Shown here: positions 8,769 through 18,734 of the stretch, piece after piece | Position numbering within the stretch: the stretch's first letter is position 1 | Layout of the letters: every line of letters begins with the position of its first letter | Assembly (NCBI RefSeq): GCF_000176175.1 | Contig: NZ_ACZP01000005.1 | Location: 1 to 43,339 of the forward strand | Reading direction: 5' to 3' | Length of the DNA: 43,339 nt | Source of the DNA: Vibrio furnissii CIP 102972 | GTDB taxonomy: Bacteria > Pseudomonadota > Gammaproteobacteria > Enterobacterales > Vibrionaceae | Notes under the pieces: generated by a model | What the model was told of the DNA's origin: nothing | Seen by the model: only the letters and a program-made list of their open reading frames with translations | Databases searched by the model: none | Position numbers and translations under genes: made by a program

Positions 8769-9703
8769 TGAATGGCTTTCAATTCCGCAATTGGATGGTG
8801 ATGGGACTCTGCTACCTCGTCATGGGGTGCGTTGCGAACACGCCTGCGCCGGTGTTGGGATTGAGAAAAGATTACACTGCGATTGAGCGCGGCAGTTATC
8901 GAGGCAGCTACTACGAAGTAAAGCGCGGTGACACGCTTTATTTTATCGCTTACATCACAGATAAAGATGTAAAAGAGTTGATTCGTTACAACAATTTGAC
9001 CGCGCCATACACGATTCATCCGGGACAAAAACTGAAACTTTGGACGCCGGTATACACGCCGCCAGCCTACGGTGGTACCGGTGCAGGCCCAGTCGTAACT
9101 GCGGCCAGCAAAAGTTCAACAGCAGTAAAAACTGTCAATCCTCCCGTTGTTGCGCCAAATGTGAGCAAAAGCTCTAAAACAACCGCCTCATCCCAAAGTA
9201 CTAAAACTGCACCAAAAGCGGTCAAAAAACAGCCAGAAAAGAGTATTGATCAATCGAAAGCAAAAGAGTATGTTGGAGCCTCAAGTAAACAAAATGTTAA
9301 TAAAACTGTAAATAAACCTAAACCATCCAACGATAAAGTCGCGAAGTGGTTATGGCCGACTCAAGGCAGAGTTGTTAAGAACTTCTCTGCGGGGGATCAA
9401 GGCAACAAAGGGATCGACATTGCAGGACAGCGAGGTCAATCCATTGTCTCCACCGCAGCAGGAACGGTAGTGTACTCGGGCAATGCACTACGGGGTTATG
9501 GCAACCTTGTCATTATAAAGCACAACGATCACTATCTCAGTGCTTACGCCCACAACGATCGGTTGCTGGTTAAAGAAGGACAAAGTGTGAAAGCTGGCCA
9601 GAAGATAGCAACAATGGGCAGTTCAGGAACCAACAGTGTTCGCTTGCACTTTGAAATTCGATATCAAGGTAAGTCAGTGAATCCAAAACGCTACTTGCCA
9701 TAA
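8768..9703 (+). CDS. nlpD: Murein hydrolase activator lipoprotein NlpD
   Basis: NlpD is an outer-membrane lipoprotein that activates septal N-acetylmuramyl-L-alanine amidases (AmiC in E. coli). The 311-residue product has a signal sequence with a lipobox ending at Cys21 (LVMGC). A LysM domain covers about residues 50-97 (YYEVKRGDTLYFIAY to PGQKLKLW). A Ser/Thr/Lys/Pro-rich linker of about 90 residues follows, and then a C-terminal M23/LytM domain. That domain is degenerate: the first zinc His position reads NKGIDIA and the usual HLH motif reads RLHFEIR. It should therefore be an activator and not a peptidase. The linker DNA is more AT-rich than its surroundings. In E. coli the main rpoS promoter lies inside nlpD, and the same may hold here. 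Confidence 0.94.
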   Translation: MNGFQFRNWMVMGLCYLVMGCVANTPAPVLGLRKDYTAIERGSYRGSYYEVKRGDTLYFIAYITDKDVKELIRYNNLTAPYTIHPGQKLKLWTPVYTPPAYGGTGAGPVVTAASKSSTAVKTVNPPVVAPNVSKSSKTTASSQSTKTAPKAVKKQPEKSIDQSKAKEYVGASSKQNVNKTVNKPKPSNDKVAKWLWPTQGRVVKNFSAGDQGNKGIDIAGQRGQSIVSTAAGTVVYSGNALRGYGNLVIIKHNDHYLSAYAHNDRLLVKEGQSVKAGQKIATMGSSGTNSVRLHFEIRYQGKSVNPKRYLP

Positions 9704-9755
9704 ACATACTTGTTTAAGAGTCATGTAGTGACATTCAGAGTAGTAATGTCTTGCT

Positions 9756-9775
9756 AGCTCGCCAGGGGAGGCGCT
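9756..9775 (+). promoter_or_regulatory. rpoS ribosome binding site inside a predicted hairpin loop
   Basis: A short stem (9756-9757 and 9760-9763 with 9770-9775, two-base bulge) encloses the loop AGGGGA, which is the Shine-Dalgarno sequence of rpoS. The stem ends directly before the ATG at 9776. A second hairpin lies just upstream (9730-9735 with 9745-9750). This is by eye only, with no folding energy. Confidence 0.45.
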
Positions 9776-10765
9776 ATGAGTATCAGCAATACAGCCACTA
9801 AAGTCGAAGAGTTTGAGTTCGATTCAGAAGCCGTGAATAACGCGGCGACCGACCAAGAACTGACTACCAACGATAATGACCAATCTGAAGAGGTTCGTGA
9901 AGAGTTTGATGCTTCCACGAAAAGCCTGGATGCCACTCAGATGTATCTGAGCGAGATTGGTTTCTCACCCTTATTAACCGCCGAAGAAGAAGTGCTCTAT
10001 GCTCGCCGCGCCTTGCGTGGTGATGAGGCTGCGCGCAAACGCATGATCGAGAGCAACTTACGTCTGGTGGTCAAAATCTCTCGCCGTTATAGCAATCGGG
10101 GCTTGGCACTGCTTGACCTGATTGAAGAGGGCAACCTTGGCCTCATTCGTGCAGTAGAGAAATTCGACCCAGAACGCGGTTTCCGTTTTTCGACTTATGC
10201 TACCTGGTGGATTCGTCAGACCATTGAACGTGCCCTGATGAACCAGACTCGTACGATTCGTTTACCAATTCATGTGGTGAAAGAACTGAACATTTACTTG
10301 CGTACTGCGCGTGAGCTGTCTCAGAAACTCGACCACGAACCGACCGCAGAAGAAATTGCTGTGGAACTGGATAAGCCAGTGGATGATGTCAGCAAAATGC
10401 TCCGTCTGAACGAGCGCATTAGCTCCGTCGATACGCCAATTGGCGGTGATGGTGACAAAGCATTGCTCGATATCATTCCTGATATCAACAATTCCGACCC
10501 TGAAGTCTCCACACAGGATGACGATATTCGTGATTCGCTGGTGGCTTGGCTCGATGAGCTCAATCCGAAACAGAAAGAAGTGCTGGCTCGCCGTTTTGGC
10601 TTGTTAGGGTATGAACCATCAACACTGGAAGAAGTGGGCCGCGAGATCAATTTGACCCGTGAACGTGTGCGTCAAATTCAGGTGGAAGGTTTGCGCCGTC
10701 TGAGAGAAATCCTGATGAAACAGGGTTTGAACATGGAATCGCTGTTTAATGTGGAAAACGACTAA
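9776..10765 (+). CDS. rpoS: RNA polymerase sigma factor RpoS
   Basis: RpoS (sigma-38) directs RNA polymerase to stationary-phase and general stress genes. In vibrios it also influences motility, virulence and survival. The 329-residue protein has a variable acidic N-terminus (about 1-50), region 1.2 with [20 protein letters not shown], region 2 with [55 protein letters not shown] paraphrased here by its ends (about 100-155), region 3 and a region 4.2 helix-turn-helix near [19 protein letters not shown]. It lies 72 bases after nlpD with a strong AGGGGAGG ribosome binding site. Transcription probably comes from nlpD upstream and from internal promoters. A terminator shared with mutS follows. 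Confidence 0.97.
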   Translation: MSISNTATKVEEFEFDSEAVNNAATDQELTTNDNDQSEEVREEFDASTKSLDATQMYLSEIGFSPLLTAEEEVLYARRALRGDEAARKRMIESNLRLVVKISRRYSNRGLALLDLIEEGNLGLIRAVEKFDPERGFRFSTYATWWIRQTIERALMNQTRTIRLPIHVVKELNIYLRTARELSQKLDHEPTAEEIAVELDKPVDDVSKMLRLNERISSVDTPIGGDGDKALLDIIPDINNSDPEVSTQDDDIRDSLVAWLDELNPKQKEVLARRFGLLGYEPSTLEEVGREINLTRERVRQIQVEGLRRLREILMKQGLNMESLFNVEND

Positions 10766-10786
10766 TTACAGCCGATAGATTGAAAT

Positions 10787-10814
10787 AAAAAGGCACTCAT
10801 CGAGTGCCTTTTTT
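10787..10814. terminator. Bidirectional terminator between rpoS and mutS
   Basis: GGCACTC (10792-10798) pairs with GAGTGCC (10802-10808) around a 3-base loop. The stem is flanked by five A on the left and six T on the right, so it can serve both convergent genes. Confidence 0.85.
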
Positions 10815-10833
10815 GATCGACGCGGGAAGCGGA

Positions 10834-13395
10834 CTAGAGCATCTTTTTCAGACGGTAGAGCGCTTCAAGTGCTTGGCGAGGCGTGAGATCGTCAGGATCA
10901 ATCTCGGCTAAGGTTTGTTCGACTTCGCTGGGTTCAGGGATCAAGCTGAGCTGATTGGCAATGTCCACGGTGTTGGGTTTGCTGCTGGGTTGTTGCAAGC
11001 TCAGTTGTTCTAACTGCGTTAACTTGGTGCGAGCATTTTTGATCACCGCTTTCGGCACGCCGGCTAACCCCGCAACGGCTAAGCCGTACGATTTGCTGGC
11101 TGCGCCTTCTTGCACAGCATGCATGAAGGCAATGCTATCGCCGTGCTCGACGGCATCGAGGTGAACATTCGCCAGATGCGGTAAGGCATTTGGCAATTCA
11201 GTCAGCTCGAAATAGTGCGTGGCAAACAGCGTCATGGCACCAATTTCTTTGGCCAACCATTCCGCGCTGGCCCAAGCCAATGACAGGCCATCATACGTGC
11301 TGGTGCCGCGACCGATTTCATCCATTAAGACCAAACTACGTTCGGTGGCGTTGTGAAGAATGTTGGCTGTTTCTGTCATCTCGACCATGAAGGTAGAACG
11401 ACCCGAGGCCAAATCATCAGACGCGCCGATACGCGTAAAGATACGATCCAACGAACCAATCTGCGCCGCTTCGGCTGGCACATAAGAACCAATGTGCGCA
11501 AGCAGCGCAATCAACGCCGTTTGACGCATGTAGGTTGATTTACCGCCCATGTTCGGACCGGTGATGATCAGCATCTTGCGTTGCGGATTCAGTTCAATCG
11601 GGTTGGCAATGAAGGGTTCGCTCATCACTTGCTCGACCACTGGATGACGACCAGCTTGAATCCGAATCCCCGGTTCATCACTGAGCGTTGGACGGCAGTA
11701 ATCGAGGCTTTCCGCGCGTTCGGCCAGATTTTGTAGCACGTCAATCTGCGACAGGGCAGATGCCAGATTTTGCATCTGTTCTAAATGCGGCAGTAACTGA
11801 TCAAACAGGGCTTCCCATAGCTGTTTTTCCAATGCCAGCGCTTTGGATTTTGAATTGAGCACTTTGTCTTCGTGCTCTTTCAATTCCGGAATGATGTAGC
11901 GCTCGGCATTTTTCAGGGTTTGGCGACGCACGTAATGCGGCGGCACCAAATGGCTTTGCCCACGGCTGACTTGAATATAGAAGCCGTGCACGGCGTTGTA
12001 GCCGACTTTGAGGGTGTCGATGCCATGACGCTCGCGTTCGTCAGCTTCGAGTTTGTCGAGGTACTCTGTCGCGCCATTGGCCAGATCCCGCCATTCGTCT
12101 AGCTCTGCGTTATAGCCATCAGCAATCACGCCACCATCACGGATAACGACCGGCGGATTTTCTTTGATTGCCTGTTCCAGTAGTTCACACAGGTTGTCCA
12201 TCGGTTGCGCGTCATCGCGCAATTGACCCAGATAGGGCAGTGTTAGACTGCTGAGCACATCCGCCAGCTCGGGCAGTTGCTGCAGCGCATGACGCAGGCG
12301 AGCTAAGTCGCGCGGCCGCGCAGAGCGCAGAGCGAGGCGCGCCAGAATGCGTTCAATGTCGCCAATCTGTTTGAGCACCGGATGCAACTCGGCAAACAAG
12401 GCATGCTGCTTTAATTCCCCAATCGCATCGAGGCGCTGATTCAAGGTGTCTAAACCGCGCATCGGTTGATGCAGCCAGCGTTTGAGCATACGACTGCCCA
12501 TCGGGGTCGCGCAGTGATCCAACACTTCGGCCAGTGTATTATCGGTGCCGCCGGCTAAGTTCTGCGTCAACTCGAGGTTACGACGGGTTGCGGCATCTAG
12601 AATCACCGATTGATCTTGGCGATCAAAGGTCAGTGAACGAATGTGTGGCAGGGCAGTACGCTGAGTATCTTTCACGTACTGAATCAAACAACCCGCGGCG
12701 CATAAGCCGAGTTTGGCTTGCTCGACACCAAAACCGACTAAGTCACGGGTGCCGAACTGCTGATTGAGCTGCTGTTTGGCGGTATCCAGTTCAAATTCCC
12801 ACACCGGGCGGCGGCGGTTGCCTTTGCGGCTGGCCATCAGTTGCACCGGTTCGAAATCTTCAGGAAACAGCAATTCGCGCGGTGAGGTGCGTTGCAGTTC
12901 TGCCGCCATCGCTTCTTCCGATTCCGGTTCACACAACTGGAAACGGCCAGAGGTAATATCCAATGTCGCGTAACCAAAGCGACCATCATGGTGATAAATC
13001 GCGGCAATCAGGTTGTCCACCCGTTCTGACAACAACGCTTCATCGGTGACAGTGCCCGGCGTGACGATGCGTACGACTTTGCGCTCAACCGGACCTTTAC
13101 TGGTGGCAGGATCGCCAATCTGTTCGCAAATCGCGACCGACTCACCTAACTGAACCAGTTTCGCCAAATAGCCTTCGACCGCATGAAACGGTACGCCGGC
13201 CATCGGAATCGGCTCACCAGCGGACGCGCCGCGCTTGGTGAGGGAAATATCCAGCAATTGCGATGCGCGTTTGGCATCGTCATAGAACAGTTCGTAAAAA
13301 TCGCCCATGCGATAAAACAGCAAAATCTCCGGGTTCTCAGCTTTGAGCTTGAGGTATTGCTGCATCATTGGCGTATGTTTTTGTTCAGCAGTCAC
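10834..13395 (-). CDS. mutS: DNA mismatch repair protein MutS
   Basis: MutS recognises base mismatches and small loops and recruits MutL. The 853-residue length is normal. From the N-terminus it has the mismatch-binding domain with the [15 protein letters not shown] motif (Phe and Glu of the Phe-x-Glu wedge near residue 33-41), connector and lever domains, and the clamp. The ATPase core has Walker [14 protein letters not shown] near residue 615, the [16 protein letters not shown]alker B, and FATHYFELT. The C-terminal dimerisation tail ends [12 protein letters not shown]. The start is GTG at 13395, because the frame has a TAA stop two codons upstream of it and no earlier ATG. No strong ribosome binding site is visible. 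It converges on rpoS, an arrangement known from other enterobacteria and vibrios. Confidence 0.97.
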   Translation of the reverse strand: MTAEQKHTPMMQQYLKLKAENPEILLFYRMGDFYELFYDDAKRASQLLDISLTKRGASAGEPIPMAGVPFHAVEGYLAKLVQLGESVAICEQIGDPATSKGPVERKVVRIVTPGTVTDEALLSERVDNLIAAIYHHDGRFGYATLDITSGRFQLCEPESEEAMAAELQRTSPRELLFPEDFEPVQLMASRKGNRRRPVWEFELDTAKQQLNQQFGTRDLVGFGVEQAKLGLCAAGCLIQYVKDTQRTALPHIRSLTFDRQDQSVILDAATRRNLELTQNLAGGTDNTLAEVLDHCATPMGSRMLKRWLHQPMRGLDTLNQRLDAIGELKQHALFAELHPVLKQIGDIERILARLALRSARPRDLARLRHALQQLPELADVLSSLTLPYLGQLRDDAQPMDNLCELLEQAIKENPPVVIRDGGVIADGYNAELDEWRDLANGATEYLDKLEADERERHGIDTLKVGYNAVHGFYIQVSRGQSHLVPPHYVRRQTLKNAERYIIPELKEHEDKVLNSKSKALALEKQLWEALFDQLLPHLEQMQNLASALSQIDVLQNLAERAESLDYCRPTLSDEPGIRIQAGRHPVVEQVMSEPFIANPIELNPQRKMLIITGPNMGGKSTYMRQTALIALLAHIGSYVPAEAAQIGSLDRIFTRIGASDDLASGRSTFMVEMTETANILHNATERSLVLMDEIGRGTSTYDGLSLAWASAEWLAKEIGAMTLFATHYFELTELPNALPHLANVHLDAVEHGDSIAFMHAVQEGAASKSYGLAVAGLAGVPKAVIKNARTKLTQLEQLSLQQPSSKPNTVDIANQLSLIPEPSEVEQTLAEIDPDDLTPRQALEALYRLKKML

Positions 13396-13479
13396 GGGTT
13401 ACATCTTTTGTTTGTGGACATAGCGGCTTAGGATACGTGAATCCCTATCGAGCGAAAAGACGCAAAGAGGTTTTTGGTT

Positions 13480-13974
13480 ATGGAATTGCACCAAACATTA
13501 AGTCAGCAGGTTGGCGAACAATTACAGGCCGCCAATGAAGTGCTGGTGACGGCCGAATCATGCACCGGTGGCGGTGTGGCCACCGCGATTACGGATATTG
13601 CAGGCAGCTCCGCGTGGTTTGATCGCGCGTTTGTGACCTACAGTAATGAAGCAAAGCAAGAGATGATTGGGGTGAGCGCAGCCACGTTAACGCAATATGG
13701 CGCGGTGTCCGAACCGGTAGTGATTGAAATGGTGCAGGGCGCACTTGAGCACTCTTTGGGCACGGTCGGCGTCGCGATCAGCGGCATCGCTGGGCCCGGT
13801 GGTGGCAGCGAAGAAAAACCGGTCGGGACGGTTTGTTTTGCTTGGGCCGATACCCGTGGATGGTTGCTGGTAGAGACGCAGCGTTTCGCTGGCGATCGCG
13901 CGCAAGTTCGTCAACACGCGGTGGAATATGCGCTGCGGACGTTGAGCAAACATTTATCAATGGCTGAAGCGTGA
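13480..13974 (+). CDS. pncC: Nicotinamide-nucleotide amidohydrolase PncC (CinA C-terminal family)
   Basis: PncC deamidates nicotinamide mononucleotide to nicotinic acid mononucleotide in NAD recycling. The 164-residue protein (from the ATG at 13480; a TTG two codons upstream is unlikely) matches the stand-alone CinA C-terminal domain. It has VTAESCTGGGVATAITDIAGSSAWFDRAFVTYSNEAK at the front (key residues Ser, Cys, Thr and Gly-Gly in ESCTGG) and the GISGIAGPGGGSEEKPVGTV loop. The old E. coli name is ygaD. It sits directly before recA, as in E. coli, with a 166-base gap that holds the recA promoter. Confidence 0.92.
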   Translation: MELHQTLSQQVGEQLQAANEVLVTAESCTGGGVATAITDIAGSSAWFDRAFVTYSNEAKQEMIGVSAATLTQYGAVSEPVVIEMVQGALEHSLGTVGVAISGIAGPGGGSEEKPVGTVCFAWADTRGWLLVETQRFAGDRAQVRQHAVEYALRTLSKHLSMAEA

Positions 13975-14012
13975 CGTTTATCGGCTTGCGGCAACTTTTT
14001 TCCATACAGGGG

Positions 14013-14040
14013 TGGACACTGTATGAATCAACAGTATAAT
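14013..14040 (+). promoter_or_regulatory. recA promoter with LexA (SOS) box
   Basis: TGGACA (14013-14018) and TATAAT (14035-14040) are separated by 16 bases. The spacer is itself a LexA box: CTG at 14019-14021, ten bases, then CAG at 14032-14034. A bound LexA dimer would block RNA polymerase directly, as at the E. coli recA promoter. Confidence 0.93.
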
Positions 14041-14140
14041 GAGCAGCAATCTGACAACAAATGTCGAACCGATTTCTACGCATTCACGTATCACTGTCGG
14101 TGCTCAAACATAAATAGATAGTGACAGTCTGGAGAAAGTA

Positions 14141-15193
14141 ATGGACGAGAACAAACAGAAGGCTCTGGCCGCGGCCCTGGGTCAAATTGAAAAGCAATTC
14201 GGTAAAGGTTCTATCATGCGCTTGGGTGACAACCGCACGATGGACGTAGAAACGATTTCTACTGGTTCACTTTCTCTGGATATCGCATTGGGTGCAGGTG
14301 GCCTGCCAATGGGCCGTATCGTGGAAATCTACGGTCCAGAATCGTCGGGTAAAACCACGCTGACTCTGGAGCTGATTTCAGCGGCGCAACGCGAAGGTAA
14401 AACTTGTGCTTTCATCGATGCAGAGCACGCTCTGGATCCGGTTTACGCTCGTCGTCTGGGCGTGAAAATTGATGAGCTGCTGGTGTCTCAGCCAGATACC
14501 GGTGAGCAAGCGCTGGAAATCTGTGACGCGTTAGCGCGTTCAGGTGCTGTTGACGTGATCGTGGTTGACTCGGTTGCCGCATTGACGCCAAAAGCGGAGA
14601 TTGAAGGTGAAATGGGCGACAGCCACATGGGTCTGCAAGCGCGTATGCTGTCTCAAGCGATGCGTAAACTGACAGGTAACCTGAAACAGTCAAACTGTAT
14701 GTGTATCTTCATCAACCAAATCCGTATGAAGATTGGTGTGATGTTTGGTAACCCAGAAACCACAACTGGTGGTAACGCACTGAAATTCTATGCTTCTGTT
14801 CGTTTGGACATTCGTCGTACGGGTTCGATTAAAGAAGGCGATGAAGTGGTGGGCAACGAAACGCGCATCAAAGTCGTGAAGAACAAAATTGCAGCACCGT
14901 TTAAAGAAGCCAACACGCAAATCATGTACGGCCAAGGCTTTAACCGTGAAGGTGAGCTGATTGAACTGGGCGTGAAGCACAAGCTGGTCGAAAAAGCAGG
15001 TGCTTGGTACAGCTACAACGGCGACAAAATTGGTCAAGGTAAAGCGAACGCATGCAAATACCTGCGCGAAAATCCTGAAGTGGCAAAGTTCATTGACGGC
15101 AAACTGCGTGAGATGCTGCTAAGCCCTGAACAAGTGGAAGTTGCGGAAGAGCCAGAGTTTGGTACTGTTCCAGAACAACAAGAAGAGTTTTAA
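14141..15193 (+). CDS. recA: Recombinase RecA
   Basis: RecA forms filaments on single-stranded DNA, drives strand exchange and triggers LexA self-cleavage in the SOS response. The 350-residue protein has an N-terminal helix region. Walker [10 protein letters not shown] is at residues 65-73. The Glu-96 region reads DAEHALDP, and [15 protein letters not shown] is Walker B. Loop L1 [20 protein letters not shown] and loop L2 near [15 protein letters not shown] bind DNA. The acidic tail [18 protein letters not shown] is usual for enteric and vibrio RecA. AGAAAG before the ATG is the ribosome binding site. A terminator separates it from recX, so recX is probably expressed by partial read-through. 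Confidence 0.99.
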   Translation: MDENKQKALAAALGQIEKQFGKGSIMRLGDNRTMDVETISTGSLSLDIALGAGGLPMGRIVEIYGPESSGKTTLTLELISAAQREGKTCAFIDAEHALDPVYARRLGVKIDELLVSQPDTGEQALEICDALARSGAVDVIVVDSVAALTPKAEIEGEMGDSHMGLQARMLSQAMRKLTGNLKQSNCMCIFINQIRMKIGVMFGNPETTTGGNALKFYASVRLDIRRTGSIKEGDEVVGNETRIKVVKNKIAAPFKEANTQIMYGQGFNREGELIELGVKHKLVEKAGAWYSYNGDKIGQGKANACKYLRENPEVAKFIDGKLREMLLSPEQVEVAEEPEFGTVPEQQEEF

Positions 15194-15209
15194 TTCAACG
15201 CTGATTGAT

Positions 15210-15235
15210 AAAGCCCTGCACATGCGGGGCTTTTT
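15210..15235 (+). terminator. Terminator between recA and recX
   Basis: AAGCCC-T-GC pairs with GC-G-GGGCTT around ACAT (one T-G pair), followed by five T. In E. coli a similar hairpin limits recX expression to read-through from recA, and the layout here suggests the same. Confidence 0.75.
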
Positions 15236-15287
15236 GCTATCCGACTCTCTGCGATGAGATTGTGATTCGATTCTCAATGGAAACACC

Positions 15288-15758
15288 ATGTATTCACGTG
15301 CCCCCAAAATGACCTGTAAAGAAAACGCCCTATTTCTGCTCTCGCGACGCGACCATGGGGAGTATGAACTGCACCAAAAGCTGCTGATTAAAGGATTTGA
15401 AGTGGCGGACGTCGAACAAGCCGTGTTGTATTGCCAAGAGCAGGGCTACCTCGATGATTTGCGCTACGCACAAAGTCAGGTTCGTCAGCACGTTGCCAAA
15501 GGGCATGGTGAACGTCGCATTCGTCAGGAATTACAACAGAAGCGAGTTGCGGCGGATGTGGTGTCTGAGGCGCTCGACGAGGAAGGCGCCGATTGGTTTG
15601 AACTGGCCAAACAGACTGCGCAAAAAAAGTTTTCTTCACTCGCGACCCGTGACAACAAAGAATATGCCAAACGAGTACGTTTTTTGCAGTACCGCGGCTT
15701 TAGTTTCGATCAAATTCAGTACGCCCTCAGTGACGACGATGATTCCTCAATGGGATAA
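15288..15758 (+). CDS. recX: RecA regulatory protein RecX
   Basis: RecX binds RecA filaments and limits their extension. The 156-residue protein is within the family range. It is made of three-helix repeats rich in Arg, Lys, Glu and Gln. Recognisable segments include [20 protein letters not shown] near residue 11, [16 protein letters not shown] near residue 45, [16 protein letters not shown] near residue 70 and a C-terminal [17 protein letters not shown]. It directly follows recA and its terminator, the usual place for recX. I see no oddities. Confidence 0.93.
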   Translation: MYSRAPKMTCKENALFLLSRRDHGEYELHQKLLIKGFEVADVEQAVLYCQEQGYLDDLRYAQSQVRQHVAKGHGERRIRQELQQKRVAADVVSEALDEEGADWFELAKQTAQKKFSSLATRDNKEYAKRVRFLQYRGFSFDQIQYALSDDDDSSMG

Positions 15759-15828
15759 TTTTTCACACTTACAACGGATATTTCTCGCCGCTTGACGCCC
15801 AATGAAATCGAATGCGCTACGTCACATG

Positions 15829-15852
15829 AGGTTTCAATTCAGGTTTCAATTC
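15829..15852 (+). repeat. 12-bp perfect tandem duplication upstream of alaS
   Basis: AGGTTTCAATTC occurs twice head to tail (15829-15840 and 15841-15852), about 95 bases before the alaS start. It is followed by a 15-bp dyad TTTTCTT-T-AAGAAAA (15862-15876). No function is known to me. It could be a chance slippage duplication or part of the alaS control region. Confidence 0.8.
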
Positions 15853-15945
15853 ATTTTCGTCTTTTCTTTAAGAAAACTAGGCGAACTCTTATCCATGCTT
15901 TACAATATCGCAAAATTCTAACTTGAGTATTTCAGGAAGAGCTGC

Positions 15946-18528
15946 ATGTACATGAGCACGGATGAGGTTCGCCGCGCGTTCCTCTCATTCTTTGAAAGCA
16001 AAGGTCACCAAATCGTCGACAGTTCGTCGTTGGTGCCTGCTAATGACCCGACCCTGCTGTTCACCAACGCAGGTATGAACCAGTTTAAAGATTGTTTCCT
16101 AGGTTTGGAAAAGCGCGCCTATACGCGCGCGACCACGGCGCAACGTTGTGTGCGTGCCGGTGGTAAGCACAATGACCTGGAAAACGTCGGTTTCACCGCA
16201 CGTCACCACACATTCTTCGAAATGTTGGGTAACTTCAGCTTTGGTGATTATTTCAAAGAAGATGCCATCAAGTTTGCATGGGAATTTCTGACTGAAGTAC
16301 TGCAGCTACCAAAAGAGCGCCTGCTGGTCACCGTTTACCAAACTGACGACGAAGCGTTTGATATCTGGAACAAGCAGGTTGGTATTCCGGCGGATCGTAT
16401 TGTTCGCATTGGTGACAAGCCAGGCGGTAAAGCGTACGAGTCCGATAACTTCTGGCAGATGGGTGACACGGGGCCTTGTGGTCCATGTACCGAGATCTTC
16501 TACGATCACGGCGAACACATCTGGGGTGGTCGTCCTGGCTCACCAGAAGAAGACGGTGACCGTTTCATCGAAATCTGGAACAACGTCTTTATGCAGTTCA
16601 ACCGTCATGCCGATGGCAAGATGGAACCACTGCCGAAGCCGTCTGTAGATACCGGTATGGGCATCGAGCGTATCTCTGCCATCATGCAGGGTGTGCACTC
16701 CAACTATGAAATCGACGTCTTCCAAACACTGATCAAAGCTGCGGCTGATGTGATTGGCTACGACGATCTGTCGAACCAATCTCTACGCGTGGTTGCAGAC
16801 CACATTCGTTCTTGTGCTTTCTTGATTGTTGATGGTGTGATGCCGTCAAACGAAGGTCGTGGTTACGTGCTGCGTCGTATCATTCGTCGCGCCGTTCGTC
16901 ACGGGAACAAACTGGGCGCGAAAGGCGCATTCTTCTACAAACTGGTTGGCCCACTGGCAGACGTGATGGGTTCTGCGGGTGAAGAGCTGAAGAAACAGCA
17001 CGCGATTGTGGAAAAAGTTCTGCGTATCGAAGAAGAAAACTTCGGCCGTACGTTGGATCGCGGCATGGCAATTCTGAACGAAGCGCTTGATGCACTGTCA
17101 GGCACTGAGCTGGATGGCGAAACCGTTTTCAAACTGTACGACACGTACGGCTTCCCAGCAGACTTGACCAATGATGTGGCACGTGAACGTGGCTTTACCA
17201 TTGATGAAGCTGGTTTTGAAGCAGCGATGGAAGAGCAGCGTCAACGTGCACGTGAAGCGGGTCATTTCGGTACCGACTACAACCAGTTGATTAAAGTGGA
17301 AGGTGCAACGGAGTTCTGCGGTTACAGCGCGACTCAAGGTGAAAGCACCATCACAGAAATGTTTGTGGAAGGCCAAGCTGCGGCGTCTTTGTCTGCGGGC
17401 GATAAAGCCATCATCGTGCTGAATGAAACGCCATTCTATGCGGAATCGGGAGGTCAATGTGGCGATGCGGGCGTGCTGAAAACTGACGCCGGTGTGTTCC
17501 ACGTGGTCGACACTCAGAAACTGGGTAACGCGATTGCGCATCACGGCGTGATGGCCGAAGGCGTATTTGCTCAAGGCGATACCGTTCATGCGATCGTCGA
17601 CGCGAAACGTCGCGCTGCGATTTCTCTGAACCACTCTGCGACGCACTTGCTGCACGCTGCGCTGCGCCGCGTTCTGGGCGAGCACGTCACGCAAAAAGGT
17701 TCGCTGGTTCGCGCTGAAGGCCTACGTTTTGACTTTTCTCATCTGGAAGCTGTTTCTGCGGCTGAGCTGAAAGAAGTTGAGCGTCTGGTGAACGAACAAG
17801 TGCGTACCAACCACCGTATTGAAACCAACATCATGGATATCGACGCTGCGAAAGCAAAAGGCGCGATGGCTCTATTTGGTGAGAAATACGACGAACAGGT
17901 GCGTGTGTTGTCCATGGGCGATTTCTCGACTGAACTGTGTGGCGGTATTCACGCCAGCAGTACCGGTGATATCGGTCTATTCAAGATCACCTCGGAAAGC
18001 GGCATCGCTGCGGGCATTCGCCGTATTGAAGCGGTTACGGGTGAAGCAGCATTGGATTATCTTGACGCCCAGCACGCTCAGTTTGAAAGCAAAGTGGCTG
18101 ACATGGCCTCGAAAGCCAAAGGTCTGGAAAAAGAAATTCAGCACCTGAAAGACAAACTGGCGGCGAAAGAAAGTGCCAGCCTGACGAGCAAAGTGAAAGA
18201 CATTGCTGGCGTCAAAGTGCTGGTGGCACAGCTTGACGGTGCGGATAACAAAGCACTGCGCGGTATGGTTGATGAACTGAAAAACCAACTGGGTAGTGGC
18301 ATCATCATGCTGGGTAACGTGGCAGACGATAAAGTTGGCCTGATTGCCGGTGTAACCAAGGACCTGACGTCGAAAGTGAAAGCTGGAGAACTGGTGAACA
18401 TGGTTGCGCAGCAAGTGGGTGGTAAAGGCGGTGGTCGCCCAGATATGGCTCAAGCCGGTGGTAGCGATGCAGCGGCATTGCCATCCGCCTTGGAGTCTGT
18501 AGACGCTTGGATTGCTGAGCGTCTATAA
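15946..18528 (+). CDS. alaS: Alanine--tRNA ligase AlaS
   Basis: AlaRS charges tRNA-Ala and edits mischarged Ser and Gly. The 860-residue protein has full length. The class II catalytic core covers about residues 1-250, with [48 protein letters not shown] (ends quoted: [11 protein letters not shown] and EMLGNFSFG) and [10 protein letters not shown] tRNA recognition region follows, then the editing domain with the zinc-type [11 protein letters not shown] and CGGIHAS motifs (about 560-670). The C-terminal oligomerisation and C-Ala part ends with [21 protein letters not shown] precedes the ATG at 15946 by a normal distance. A second ATG two codons later is also possible. The upstream dyad is of interest because E. 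coli AlaRS represses its own gene. Confidence 0.98.
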   Translation: MYMSTDEVRRAFLSFFESKGHQIVDSSSLVPANDPTLLFTNAGMNQFKDCFLGLEKRAYTRATTAQRCVRAGGKHNDLENVGFTARHHTFFEMLGNFSFGDYFKEDAIKFAWEFLTEVLQLPKERLLVTVYQTDDEAFDIWNKQVGIPADRIVRIGDKPGGKAYESDNFWQMGDTGPCGPCTEIFYDHGEHIWGGRPGSPEEDGDRFIEIWNNVFMQFNRHADGKMEPLPKPSVDTGMGIERISAIMQGVHSNYEIDVFQTLIKAAADVIGYDDLSNQSLRVVADHIRSCAFLIVDGVMPSNEGRGYVLRRIIRRAVRHGNKLGAKGAFFYKLVGPLADVMGSAGEELKKQHAIVEKVLRIEEENFGRTLDRGMAILNEALDALSGTELDGETVFKLYDTYGFPADLTNDVARERGFTIDEAGFEAAMEEQRQRAREAGHFGTDYNQLIKVEGATEFCGYSATQGESTITEMFVEGQAAASLSAGDKAIIVLNETPFYAESGGQCGDAGVLKTDAGVFHVVDTQKLGNAIAHHGVMAEGVFAQGDTVHAIVDAKRRAAISLNHSATHLLHAALRRVLGEHVTQKGSLVRAEGLRFDFSHLEAVSAAELKEVERLVNEQVRTNHRIETNIMDIDAAKAKGAMALFGEKYDEQVRVLSMGDFSTELCGGIHASSTGDIGLFKITSESGIAAGIRRIEAVTGEAALDYLDAQHAQFESKVADMASKAKGLEKEIQHLKDKLAAKESASLTSKVKDIAGVKVLVAQLDGADNKALRGMVDELKNQLGSGIIMLGNVADDKVGLIAGVTKDLTSKVKAGELVNMVAQQVGGKGGGRPDMAQAGGSDAAALPSALESVDAWIAERL

Positions 18529-18545
18529 CAAACTGAAATAATTAG

Positions 18546-18582
18546 CGCTCAATCAAGACAAATTTTGATTGAGCGTAACTTT
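18546..18582 (+). terminator. Hairpin downstream of alaS, probable terminator
   Basis: A perfect 11-bp stem (18546-18556 with 18565-18575) has an 8-base loop. The following sequence is TAACTTTAT and not a clean T run, so termination may be partial. Confidence 0.6.
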
Positions 18583-18658
18583 ATCTGGTCAACCAAGTGG
18601 TTTAATTGGCGTGAGTTTCATACAGTCGATTAACCGCTTGGTTTTGTTTTTGTAACTA

Positions 18659-18717
18659 CTAAACTGATAGACAACTCGTTGGTGAGCAACAGTTTAGTCC
18701 GAATGAGACTTTGGTCT
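18659..18717 (+). promoter_or_regulatory. Structured leader upstream of lysC
   Basis: CTAAACTG (18659-18666) pairs with CAGTTTAG (18690-18697) over a 23-base interior. A small AGAC-TTTG-GTCT hairpin (18706-18717) follows directly before the GGGAAGG ribosome binding site. This may be a cis-acting leader. It does not show the conserved features of the lysine riboswitch as I know them. Confidence 0.4.
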
Positions 18718-18734
18718 TGGGAAGGTGAATACTG

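Noticed and set aside
18576..18734. Lysine riboswitch upstream of lysC.
   Set aside because: The leader is too short and lacks the five-helix arrangement and conserved core bases of that riboswitch as I know them. I report it only as an unassigned structured leader.
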